29,478 bases of DNA, taken from NCBI GenBank assembly GCA_041565695.1, contig JBFGUI010000008.1:1-29478 (forward strand), written 5' to 3'. A program made the translations under genes and the position numbers. This document shows, piece by piece, positions 20,740-28,526 of the stretch (within the stretch, counting starts at the first letter, position 1; each line of letters opens with the position of its first letter). This DNA is from Pelagibius sp041565695. Lineage in GTDB: Bacteria; Pseudomonadota; Alphaproteobacteria; Kiloniellales; Kiloniellaceae. Under the pieces are notes generated by a model that was not told the origin of the DNA, searched no databases, and saw nothing but the letters and a program-made list of their open reading frames with translations.

Positions 20740-21498
20740 TCAGCCGTCGTCGGACAGGTCGCGGTGCATCCGCCCGGCGGCCTGCGGCAGGTTGACCACG
20801 ACGGGCCGGGCAAAGCGGCGCTTCTTGGCCGGCGTCATGCTGCCGGCATAGAGCTGCTTGCCGGATTCGATCATCACCACGCCGGAGAAGGTCGGAAAGA
20901 AGCGCGCGCCCATGCGCTCCCAGGCCGGCGCGGAGCGCAGGAAGGTGTAGTTGGCGATCGGCGGCACGTAGAGCGCCCGCTCGGTGCGCGTCGGGATGAA
21001 CATGTTGTCGCGCAGCACGCGGGAGAGCTGGTTCCCGCTGTAGGGATGGCCCCAGCCCAGCGGCGTGCGGTCGGAGCGCGCCCAGATGCCGCGGCGGTTG
21101 GGCACCACCACCAGCAGGCGGCCGTCGCCGGTCAGCACGCGCCAGATCTCGCGCAGCAGCCCGCGCAGCGACTCGCTGTTCTCCAGGCCGTGCACCAGCA
21201 GCACCCGGTCGACCGAATAGTCGGGCAGCGGCAGCTCGGTCTCCTCCACCAGGCTGACCAGCCCCGGGCCTTCCGGCGGCCAGTGCAGGACGCCCTGAGT
21301 GGTGGGCATGAAGGCGAGCACCCGCTCGGCCTCGCCCTTGAACTGGCGCAGATAGGGTGTCGCGTAGCCGAGGCCCAGCAGCCGCTGGCCGCCGACGTCC
21401 GGCCAGACGGAGCGGATCGCCCGGCGCACCATATGGCGCGCCACCTGGCCGCGGCGGCTTTCGTAGAATTCGCGCAGATCGACGACATCGTGCCACAT
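20740..21498 (-). CDS. SAM-dependent methyltransferase-like protein (class I fold)
   Basis: A 252-residue protein resembling class I methyltransferases: an N-terminal helical segment, motif I at LLGLGYATPYLRQF (41-54), the acidic-end motif LPLPDYSVDRVLLVHGLEN (about 89-107) and LREIWRVLTGDGRLLVVVPNRRGIWAR, the classical helix-strand-hairpin after motif IV. Motif I lacks the usual acidic start and GxGxG, reading GLGYATP, a feature I associate with this alphaproteobacterial family. The target molecule is unknown, and the altered motif leaves catalysis open. A consensus DnaA-box palindrome lies directly before the start. Confidence 0.82.
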   Translation of the reverse strand: MWHDVVDLREFYESRRGQVARHMVRRAIRSVWPDVGGQRLLGLGYATPYLRQFKGEAERVLAFMPTTQGVLHWPPEGPGLVSLVEETELPLPDYSVDRVLLVHGLENSESLRGLLREIWRVLTGDGRLLVVVPNRRGIWARSDRTPLGWGHPYSGNQLSRVLRDNMFIPTRTERALYVPPIANYTFLRSAPAWERMGARFFPTFSGVVMIESGKQLYAGSMTPAKKRRFARPVVVNLPQAAGRMHRDLSDDG

Positions 21499-21500
21499 GA

Positions 21501-21518
21501 TGTGGATAACTTATCACA
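21501..21518. promoter_or_regulatory. DnaA-box palindrome between divergent genes
   Basis: TGTGGATAACTTATCACA. The left half, TGTGGATAA, is a perfect reverse-strand match to the consensus DnaA box TTATCCACA. The right half, TTATCACA, is the same box with one C missing, in the opposite orientation, making an 18-bp near-palindrome. It begins 3 bp before the methyltransferase-like ATG, where it would overlap its leader or promoter, and lies about 70 bp upstream of the cupin gene on the other strand. Confidence 0.55.
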
Positions 21519-21588
21519 GGGGCCGGGGCAGTGCGACAGCACGATCTGCTATGGTAAACCCCTGATTAATCTGGAGTGGACGCTGGCC

Positions 21589-22053
21589 ATGGCCGACGCC
21601 CCGGAGGCCGCCGAAATCATCCGCGCACTGGGCCTCGCGCCGCATCCGGAGGGCGGTCACTACCGCGAGACCTTCCGCGATACGGCAACCCTGGTTGCGC
21701 ACGACGCGGCGCGGGGCGCCTCGACGGCGATCTATTACCTGCTGCAGGCCGGCGAGGTCTCCCACTGGCACCGGGTCGACGCGGCGGAGGTCTGGCACTG
21801 GTACGCCGGGGCGCCGCTGGTCCTCACCCTGTCCGAGAACGGCCAAGACGCCGCGAGCCGTGTGCTGGGGCCCGAACTGGCCGTCGGCCAGCGCCCGCAG
21901 CTCGTGGTGCCGGCGGACGTATGGCAGACCGCGGAGAGCCTCGGCGCCTGGACTCTCTGCGGCTGCACCGTGGCGCCGGCCTTCCGCTTCGAGGGCTTCG
22001 AGATGGCGCCGCCGGACTGGCGGCCGACGCCGCGGTCGCCGCAACGCCGCTAG
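21589..22053 (+). CDS. DUF985-family cupin protein
   Basis: A 154-residue single-domain cupin. The family start HPEGGHYRETFRD (19-31), the metal-site segment SHWHRVDAAEVWHWYAGAP (about 58-76), VVPADVWQTAE and the C-terminal TVAPAFRFEGFEMA are all present. DUF985 (cupin_5) proteins are small beta-barrels probably binding a metal or sugar-like ligand; no reaction is established. The ATG at 21589 is preceded by CTGGAGTGG. The stop codon shares its CTAG with the stop of the convergent exporter gene. A poor CtrA-like word (TAAA-N7-TTAA, 21555-21569) lies just upstream. Confidence 0.88.
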   Translation: MADAPEAAEIIRALGLAPHPEGGHYRETFRDTATLVAHDAARGASTAIYYLLQAGEVSHWHRVDAAEVWHWYAGAPLVLTLSENGQDAASRVLGPELAVGQRPQLVVPADVWQTAESLGAWTLCGCTVAPAFRFEGFEMAPPDWRPTPRSPQRR

Positions 22054-22952
22054 CCGGCGCGGCCGCGCAGCATCTCCTTGGAGGCCAGCACGGCGCCGGC
22101 GACGATCAGCAGACAGGCCAGCCCCACCACCCAGGTCGCCTCGGCCCGGCCGAAGGCGATGAGGATCAGGGTGGAGAGCAGCGGCGCGGCGTAAGAGAAT
22201 GCGCCCAGCACCTGGATGTTGCCGTGCTTGGTGCCGTAGTCCCAGACAAAGAAGGCGGCGCCCACCGGCCCGAGGCCGAGACCCAGAATGGCCAGCCACT
22301 GCAGGCCCTGGGGCCTCACCGTGGTCTCCACGAGCAGATGGCAGAGAAGGCCCAAGAGCGCGACGGCGCCGCAGAAACCGCCGACCACCTCGGTCGGCAC
22401 TGCTCCGAAGCGCCGGTTGGCCACCGAATAGCTCGACCATGTGAGCGCGCAGGCCGCGGCCGCCAGGTAGCCGAGGCTGTACCGCGCGTCGAAGGCGACT
22501 TCGCCGCCCTTGGTGACCAGCAAAGCCGCGCCAGCGAGCCCCATGACCGCACCGGCGAAGTGGAACCAGCGCAGCCGCTCGCCGGGCAGCAGAGCGGAGA
22601 AGACCACGATTAGCAGCGGCCAGAGGTAAGCGATCAAGCTGGCGTCCACCGCCGGCGCGTTGCCGAGGGCGACGAAATAGAAGAAGTGATAGCCGAACAG
22701 CCCGCCGACCCCCAGCATCCAGGCCGCCACCGGCTGACGCCAGGCGGCGAAGGCGCGGGCGCCGCGCCGTGCCAACACCGCGAGGCTGACCGCGAAGGCC
22801 ACGGCAAAGGTCATGGCCAGCAGCTGGAACGGCGGAATGCCCGCCGCGCCGGTGGTGAACAGCGCCAGCAGCGCCCAGAGCAGCACGGCGATGCCGCCGA
22901 CAAGGGTGGCCCGCGTGCGGCGGGAGGCGGTATCTCTCGGTACAGCAGTCAT
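22050..22952 (-). CDS. DMT-family (EamA/YddG-like) exporter
   Basis: A 300-residue inner-membrane protein with about ten hydrophobic helices in two EamA repeats (about 15-140 and 160-290). The signature GNAPAVDASLIAYLWPLLIVVFSALL ends the first repeat and is close to that of YddG-type exporters of aromatic amino acids and related metabolites. A basic start (TASRRTRATL) suggests a cytoplasmic N-terminus. The aromatic amino acid operon lies about 3 kb away, but the two are not linked. Substrate is a guess from family resemblance. Its TAG stop overlaps the cupin TAG on CTAG. Confidence 0.88.
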   Translation of the reverse strand: MTAVPRDTASRRTRATLVGGIAVLLWALLALFTTGAAGIPPFQLLAMTFAVAFAVSLAVLARRGARAFAAWRQPVAAWMLGVGGLFGYHFFYFVALGNAPAVDASLIAYLWPLLIVVFSALLPGERLRWFHFAGAVMGLAGAALLVTKGGEVAFDARYSLGYLAAAACALTWSSYSVANRRFGAVPTEVVGGFCGAVALLGLLCHLLVETTVRPQGLQWLAILGLGLGPVGAAFFVWDYGTKHGNIQVLGAFSYAAPLLSTLILIAFGRAEATWVVGLACLLIVAGAVLASKEMLRGRAG

Positions 22953-23135
22953 GCCGTGGGGATAGCGGCCACCGGGCGCGGAGGCAAGGCAGTTGAGATT
23001 CGGTGCGGCAACCAGCCTGTCGTCCCGAGGGTCGTTCGCGCGATCTATCGACCTTCTCGCTCGTCACCGCGGCCTAGCGCGCAGCAACCAGCGCGAGCCG
23101 GGGTCCAGAGGAGAGGCCGGACGCAAGCGGCGCAA

Positions 23136-23165
23136 TGGACCCTCGCAACAAGTGCGAGGGTGACG
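23136..23165 (-). repeat. 30-bp REP-like palindrome (copy C)
   Basis: Minus strand reads CGTCA, stem CCCTCGCA, loop CTTGT, stem TGCGAGGG, TCCA, with a perfect 8-bp stem. It has the same length and layout as copies A, B and D. It lies in the 252-bp gap between the exporter and the Nudix gene, just beyond the 3' end of the latter. Confidence 0.8.
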
Positions 23166-23204
23166 GCTAGAGGCGGCGGCAACAACGATGCGATACCTCG
23201 CCGG

Positions 23205-23636
23205 TCAGCGGTTGCTTCGCTTTGTCATCGCCAGGGCGATGATGCGCTCGGTCTCCTTCCAGAGACCGTAGGCCGCGAGATCGGCCGGGTCGGCCCAGGC
23301 GACCTCGGCAGCGTCGTGGCCGGCCACGGCTTCCCCCGCGCGCCACTCGGCCAGCAGGTCGACTAGGGTGTAGTGGTACTGCACCCTGCCCTGGTCGTCG
23401 CGAGTGATGGAGTCGACCACGTCGATCAGCGGACCGACCGCGATCTCGATGCCGGCTTCCTCCGCCACCTCGCGGCGCGCCGCTTCCTCGATGCGCTCGC
23501 CGAGGCGCTGGCGCCCGCCGGGCAGCGACCACTGGCCCTGGCGCGGCGGCTTGCCGCGGCGGATCAGCAGCACCCGATCGCCCTTGAAGACGACCACGCC
23601 GACACCGATCAGCGGCCGGTTGGGATAGTCGTTCAT
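23205..23636 (-). CDS. Nudix hydrolase
   Basis: A 143-residue protein with the Nudix box G-x5-E-x7-REVAEEAGI at about 41-63 (GRQRLGERIEEAARREVAEE), preceded by the strand VVVFKGDRVLLIRRG. It should hydrolyse a nucleoside diphosphate linked to another group with Mg2+. The segment GKPPRQGQWSLPGG is common in ADP-ribose and NADH-type Nudix enzymes, but the substrate is open. It starts 142 nt before the end of the neighbouring upstream region and is followed by the repeat copy C. The CMD-family gene lies 9 nt upstream, so the two may share a transcript. Confidence 0.92.
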   Translation of the reverse strand: MNDYPNRPLIGVGVVVFKGDRVLLIRRGKPPRQGQWSLPGGRQRLGERIEEAARREVAEEAGIEIAVGPLIDVVDSITRDDQGRVQYHYTLVDLLAEWRAGEAVAGHDAAEVAWADPADLAAYGLWKETERIIALAMTKRSNR

Positions 23637-23645
23637 GCGAGCAGT

Positions 23646-24062
23646 CTAGCCGGCCTCGCCACGCGCCACTTTCCTCAGGTGCGTGTCGACCGGCACCCTG
23701 TAGCCGTTGACCAGGCTGTTGGTCTCGTTGGCCATGCCGACCACCGCCAGCAGCTCTTGCAGCATTTCGTCGGTCATGCCCTTCTGCATGGCGCCGGCGG
23801 TATGCGAGGTGATGCAGTATTCGCAGTTGTTGGTGATGCTGACCGCGATGTAGATCATTTCCTTGGTCAGGGGATCGAGCGCACCGGCCGCCATAACCTG
23901 TTTGACGCTTTCCCAGGTGCGCTTGAGGCTTTCCGGGTGCTGGGCCAGCGCCTTCCAGAAGTTGTTGACCCAGTCGGTCCCCCGCGTAGCCATGATGTCG
24001 TCGTAGACGGCCCGCACCTCCGCCGATGCATCCTCGTATTCGATCAGGCGCCCCAAAGGCAT
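23646..24062 (-). CDS. Carboxymuconolactone decarboxylase/AhpD-like protein
   Basis: A 138-residue all-helical protein with the AhpD-type redox motif C-EY-C-ITS-H in NNCEYCITSH (78-87) and the preceding TKEMIYIAVSI helix. AhpD-like members use this CxxCxxxH to reduce or relay electrons in peroxide defence; a decarboxylase role is unlikely with this motif. The ATG at 24062 has GGGAGGAAAC directly upstream, an excellent ribosome site; the longer frame upstream is not family-like. It is transcribed toward the Nudix gene with a 9-nt gap. Confidence 0.88.
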   Translation of the reverse strand: MPLGRLIEYEDASAEVRAVYDDIMATRGTDWVNNFWKALAQHPESLKRTWESVKQVMAAGALDPLTKEMIYIAVSITNNCEYCITSHTAGAMQKGMTDEMLQELLAVVGMANETNSLVNGYRVPVDTHLRKVARGEAG

Positions 24063-24171
24063 GTTGTTTCCTCCCCTAGCACCGTTCCCCCGGCCGCCCG
24101 CTGCAGCCGGCGGCAGCGGCGTGGTACCAGGGCGGCTCGACGCATACCGAAGTGGCAGGGAACGGCAATGC

Positions 24172-24208
24172 AAAAGGCGCGGCAGCGGGTGGCGCCCGCC
24201 GCCGCGCC
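24172..24208 (-). terminator. Intrinsic terminator downstream of phaB
   Basis: On the minus strand a 14-bp stem (24195-24208 with 24176-24189, one G-T type mismatch) and a 5-nt loop are followed by TTTT (24172-24175). It lies 34-70 bp after the phaB stop and before the CMD gene, so phaB probably ends transcription here. Confidence 0.75.
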
Positions 24209-24241
24209 GACTGCGCTTACGCTATTTGAACCGGTGCCGAA

Positions 24242-24967
24242 TCAGGCCATGTACTGGCCGCCGTTGGCCGAAATCGTCGCCCCGGTGATGAAGCCGGCGC
24301 CCTCGCCGGCCAGGAAGACCACGCAGCGCGCGATCTCCTCCGGCTCGCCGAGCCGGCCGACCGGGATCAGCGGCAGGATCTTGGTCTTGAGCACGTCTTC
24401 GGGGACCGCGCGCACCATCTCCGTACCGATATAACCCGGCGCGATGGCGTTGACGGTAATGCCCTTTGCGGCGTTCTCCTGCGCCACGGCCTTGGTGAAG
24501 CCGAAAACGCCGGCCTTGGCCGTCGAGTAGTTGGCCTGGCCGAACTGCCCCTTCTGGCCGTTGATCGAGGAGATCGAGATGATGCGGCCGTAGTTGCGCT
24601 CACGCATGCCCTCGATGACGTTGCGCGTCATGTTGAAGAGCGAGTCGAGATTGGTCGAGATCACCGCGCGCCAGTTGTCCAGGCTCATGCGGTGAAGCGT
24701 GCCGTCACGGGTGATGCCGGCATTGTTGACCAGCACGTCGATCGGCCCCAGGTCACCCTCGACCTGGGTGACTCCGGCCTTGCAGGCCTCGAAATCGCCC
24801 ACGTCCCACTTGAAGACGGCGATGCCGGTCTCGCCCTTGAACTTGTTCGCGGCCTCGTCATTGCCGCCGTAGCTGGCGGCCACCGAATAGCCGGCTTCCT
24901 TCAACGCGATGGAAATCGCCGCACCGATCCCCCGGGTTCCCCCCGTCACCAGAGCCACGCGCGCCAT
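24242..24967 (-). CDS. phaB: Acetoacetyl-CoA reductase
   Basis: Reduces acetoacetyl-CoA to (R)-3-hydroxybutyryl-CoA with NADPH, the second step of polyhydroxybutyrate synthesis. The 241-residue SDR has TGGTRGIG (8-15), NNAG (81-84), the Ser region ISSING (132-137), and the Y147-x3-K151 pair. The segments SYGGNDEAA, GITRDGTLHRM, SINGQKGQFGQANYS and the C-terminal NGGQYMA are the PhaB signature, which separates it from fatty-acid FabG. GGGGAGG precedes the ATG. It is the next gene after phaA but is separated from it by an intrinsic terminator, so it needs its own promoter in 24968-25172, where I could not fix one. Confidence 0.94.
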   Translation of the reverse strand: MARVALVTGGTRGIGAAISIALKEAGYSVAASYGGNDEAANKFKGETGIAVFKWDVGDFEACKAGVTQVEGDLGPIDVLVNNAGITRDGTLHRMSLDNWRAVISTNLDSLFNMTRNVIEGMRERNYGRIISISSINGQKGQFGQANYSTAKAGVFGFTKAVAQENAAKGITVNAIAPGYIGTEMVRAVPEDVLKTKILPLIPVGRLGEPEEIARCVVFLAGEGAGFITGATISANGGQYMA

Positions 24968-25172
24968 CTTAGAGCCTCCCCATATCTCATGAACTCATCG
25001 CCGTCTGGACCAACGGTCTGACTGAGCCCATCAAAACACGGATCAGGCAGACAGCCAACCGCGCAGCGCGGCGCCCCCGCGGTGACACCGCGATTTCACT
25101 TCTGGCATACAATCCACCAGGCTCGACCGCCACGCCCCGGTCACCACGCCGTCACCGTCGCCTCAAACGAAA

Positions 25173-25201
25173 CGGCCCACTCCCGGTCCGGGAGTGGGCC
25201 G
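25173..25201 (-). terminator. Intrinsic terminator downstream of phaA
   Basis: A perfect 12-bp stem (25173-25184 with 25190-25201; CGGCCCACTCCC/GGGAGTGGGCCG) and a 5-nt loop, followed on the minus strand by GTTTCGTTTG. It starts about 45 bp after the phaA stop. A second small hairpin CGACAC/GTGTCG (25212-25231) lies between the gene and this terminator. Confidence 0.85.
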
Positions 25202-25245
25202 CCCCAGAAAACGACACCTTCCGTCGTGTCGCTGTGTCGCGCCGC

Positions 25246-26421
<1,176 letters not shown>

Positions 26422-26540
26422 GTTCGGAGTTCTCCCTTCTGGCGGACAGCATGAACCGCACGACTGCGCGGCTGACCGCATTTCGGTGCGGGCCCGCCGC
26501 CTTGCGCGGTCCGGCACGCTCATTGGTTAATCTCAGCCCT

Positions 26541-26570
26541 GATATAAGAACAGACGACCGGCTGGTGCAA
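26541..26570 (-). promoter_or_regulatory. Candidate promoter of phaA
   Basis: Minus strand TTGCAC (26565-26570) and TATATC (26541-26546) with an 18-bp spacer, about 120 bp before the ATG. The -10 matches four of six bases and the -35 three. The 195-bp gap 26422-26616 has no other clear feature. Confidence 0.35.
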
Positions 26571-26616
26571 GCCGCGCCTCGACACGCCCGGGCAGCGGTT
26601 CCCGAATGGTCGGCTT

Positions 26617-27903
26617 CTAGGCCGCCCCGGTGGCCCGCGCCTTGATCCAGGTCAGCAGCGGCTGCCACACGGTCTTCTCCGCCTTGGCGCTGACCACCAT
26701 GCCGATATGCCCGACCGCCGGGCAGAGACGCTCGGCCCCGGGAATGGCATCGGCCAGGGCGGCGGCCGAGGCCGGCGGCACGATGCGGTCCTGCGCCGGA
26801 ATGACGCAGAGCGTCGGCAGGTCGAGGTGTGCCGGGTCGACGATATCGCCGGCGAGGCGCCAGCGCCCGCGGGCGGTTGCGTTCTCACCGTACCACTGGC
26901 CGAGACACTCGCGGGCCACCGGCGCGGCCAGGGGCACCCCGTCGTTCAGCCAGTCCTCCAGGGCGACAAACTCGCAGGCCTTGGCGCTGCCGGGATCGAG
27001 TCGGCCGAAAGCGAGGAACTTGCGCACCACCAGGTGGGGATCAAGGCTGGCGAAAAGGGCCTGCAGCAAATCAACCGACATCTCGCCCATGGTGTCGAGC
27101 AGCGGGCCGAGCAGCGGCAGGGTGGCCGCGGCAAGCCGGCTGTGCGGGGCGTTTTCCGCATGGAAGTCCCAGGGCGTGGCCAGCAGCATAAGGCCGGCCA
27201 GGTCGTCCTGGCGGCGCAACGCCAGCCCGAGGGCCAGCAGACCGCCCATGCAGTAGCCGAGCACCAGGGGCGGCGCCGCCGTTTCGCGTCGGGCGGCATC
27301 CAGGGCGCGCTCCAGGCGGCCGGCGATGTAGTCGGTCAGGCTGAAGCCGCGCTCCTCGGGTCCTGGCGCGCCCCAGTCCACCAGGAGCGGGCGCACTCCC
27401 TGGCGTGCCAGCCAGCGCAGCAGCGAGCGCTCCGCAGTGAGGTCGAGCACATAGGCGCGGTTGATCAGCGAAGGCACCACCAGCACCGTGGGGCGCGGCG
27501 CGCCGTCCTGTGTCGGAGCCGCCTCCGGCAGCGCGCCGTAGTCGAGCAGGCGGCTGGTGCCCTCCTGCCAGAGCACCGGCGGCTCGACGAGGTCGCGGCG
27601 GTAGGGGTGGTGGCGATAGGTCTCCAGCCCGTCGGCCAGAGCCGCCAGGCGACGCCGCACCTCGCGCTCGACCGCCGCGGCGAAAGCGTCGGCGTCAGCT
27701 CCGTTTAGTCTTTCTCTTAGCGCCGCTGCGCGCTCGGCGAGTTCCCCCTTCCAGGGCAAGGACCCGCTGCTCCAGAGCGGCAAGGCGCTGCGCGAGGAGG
27801 TCCAGGTCAGTCCCGCCGCCATGAGGTGAAGCGGCAGCGGCCGCGGTCCGAGGCGTGGCGGCACCTCCGCTTTCTGCTGTGAGCTCGCCTTGTGGCGCAC
27901 CAT
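26617..27903 (-). CDS. phaC: Short polyhydroxyalkanoate synthase-like alpha/beta hydrolase (class III-type PhaC)
   Basis: A 428-residue alpha/beta-hydrolase with the PHA-synthase nucleophile motif GYCMGG (C218), the acid in QDRIVPP (D372) and the His in GHIGMVVS (H399). The N-terminal block with HPYRRDLVEPPVLWQEGTSRLLDYG (99-123) and the following VPSLINRAYVLDL are PhaC-like. It is much shorter than class I synthases (about 590 residues) and fits class III, which pairs with a small PhaE. The ATG at 27903 is backed by a GAGGGA ribosome site and by PRPLPLHL, a stretch I recognise from relatives; starting at 27822 is possible. It overlaps the small upstream gene by 209 nt. Depolymerase-like activity is a less likely reading. 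Confidence 0.85.
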   Translation of the reverse strand: MVRHKASSQQKAEVPPRLGPRPLPLHLMAAGLTWTSSRSALPLWSSGSLPWKGELAERAAALRERLNGADADAFAAAVEREVRRRLAALADGLETYRHHPYRRDLVEPPVLWQEGTSRLLDYGALPEAAPTQDGAPRPTVLVVPSLINRAYVLDLTAERSLLRWLARQGVRPLLVDWGAPGPEERGFSLTDYIAGRLERALDAARRETAAPPLVLGYCMGGLLALGLALRRQDDLAGLMLLATPWDFHAENAPHSRLAAATLPLLGPLLDTMGEMSVDLLQALFASLDPHLVVRKFLAFGRLDPGSAKACEFVALEDWLNDGVPLAAPVARECLGQWYGENATARGRWRLAGDIVDPAHLDLPTLCVIPAQDRIVPPASAAALADAIPGAERLCPAVGHIGMVVSAKAEKTVWQPLLTWIKARATGAA

Positions 27904-28156
27904 CGTTATTCCGTCCCTCGATATCGCCGCGCGGCTGCGCCGCCGCCATCAGCGAGGTCATGACAGCGGGCCAGGCCGACCACATGGCCGGCAGGCCGCC
28001 AGCCGCTGGCCCCATGGAGGCCATCATCTTCTGCAGGGACTCGGCGAAGGCCGGATCCGCCGCCAGTGCCGTCATCTGGTCCTGCCAGAGGTCGACATAG
28101 CGGCGTGCCAGGTCCTCCAGATCTTTCGGCAGGTCTTCTGGTCTGTTCTCCGACAT
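27695..28156 (-). CDS. Small PhaE-like protein overlapping phaC
   Basis: A 153-residue protein: an acidic helical start (MSENRPEDLPKDLEDLARRY, VDLWQDQM), a Met/Ala-rich middle (ESLQKMMASMG), a disordered Gly/Ala stretch (about 85-115), and a short coiled coil (LLAQRLAALEQRVLALEGG) with a basic tail (RSGAKRKTKRS). The VDLWQDQM helix and coiled coil fit small PhaE-like subunits that partner short PhaC proteins, which are about 350 residues when full-length, so this one is half-size. Its last 209 nt are read in another frame as the start of phaC. I infer a PhaC activator or anchor. Confidence 0.68.
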   Translation of the reverse strand: MSENRPEDLPKDLEDLARRYVDLWQDQMTALAADPAFAESLQKMMASMGPAAGGLPAMWSAWPAVMTSLMAAAQPRGDIEGRNNDGAPQGELTAESGGAATPRTAAAAASPHGGGTDLDLLAQRLAALEQRVLALEGGTRRARSGAKRKTKRS

Positions 28157-28415
28157 GTCCCCCGCCCGGCCCGTGGCGCCCCGCGGAACGGGCGCCGGTT
28201 GAACGGCGCTCAGTATAGCGTTCGCCGCGGCGCCCTGGCCAGACGGCCCGGGGTCCTGGACCTCGACCTGGCGCCCGGACCCCGGGGGCTGCGGGGGTTT
28301 CCGAGCCGCGGGCGCCCGCTGCGTCGGCAGGCTGGCCCGATGCGCCGCACCGCCCAGGGAGCTTTAGGGGCGCCAGCCTCCTTTCGGACCGTCGCCCCGC
28401 TCTGCGGCAGAACTG

Positions 28416-28428
28416 GCTCAATTTGAGC
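28416..28428. other. 13-bp palindrome in the gap before phaE
   Basis: GCTCAATTTGAGC is a perfect palindrome with a 1-bp centre. It lies in the non-coding stretch 28157-28437 upstream of the phaE-like gene, between it and the IS481 insertion, and could be an operator. Nothing else clear is seen in this gap, which is very GC-rich. Confidence 0.35.
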
Positions 28429-28443
28429 GCAAAGTGCTCTAGG

Positions 28444-28466
28444 TGTGAGCTTTCAGCAGGTTGTCC
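28444..28466 (+). repeat. Left terminal inverted repeat of the IS481 element
   Basis: TGTGAGCTTTCAGCAGGTTGTCC pairs with 29456-29478 (16 of 23 bases). The strongest shared block is CAGGTT-T-CC. Confidence 0.75.
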
Positions 28467-28526
28467 ACTCGGCCCCGACCGAGGAAGCTGATGTTGTCGA
28501 GACATTAGGATTCCAAGGGGGACCGA

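Noticed and set aside
21555..21569. CtrA-like word TAAA-N7-TTAA upstream of the cupin gene
   Set aside because: One of the eight defining bases is wrong and there is no supporting context; likely chance.
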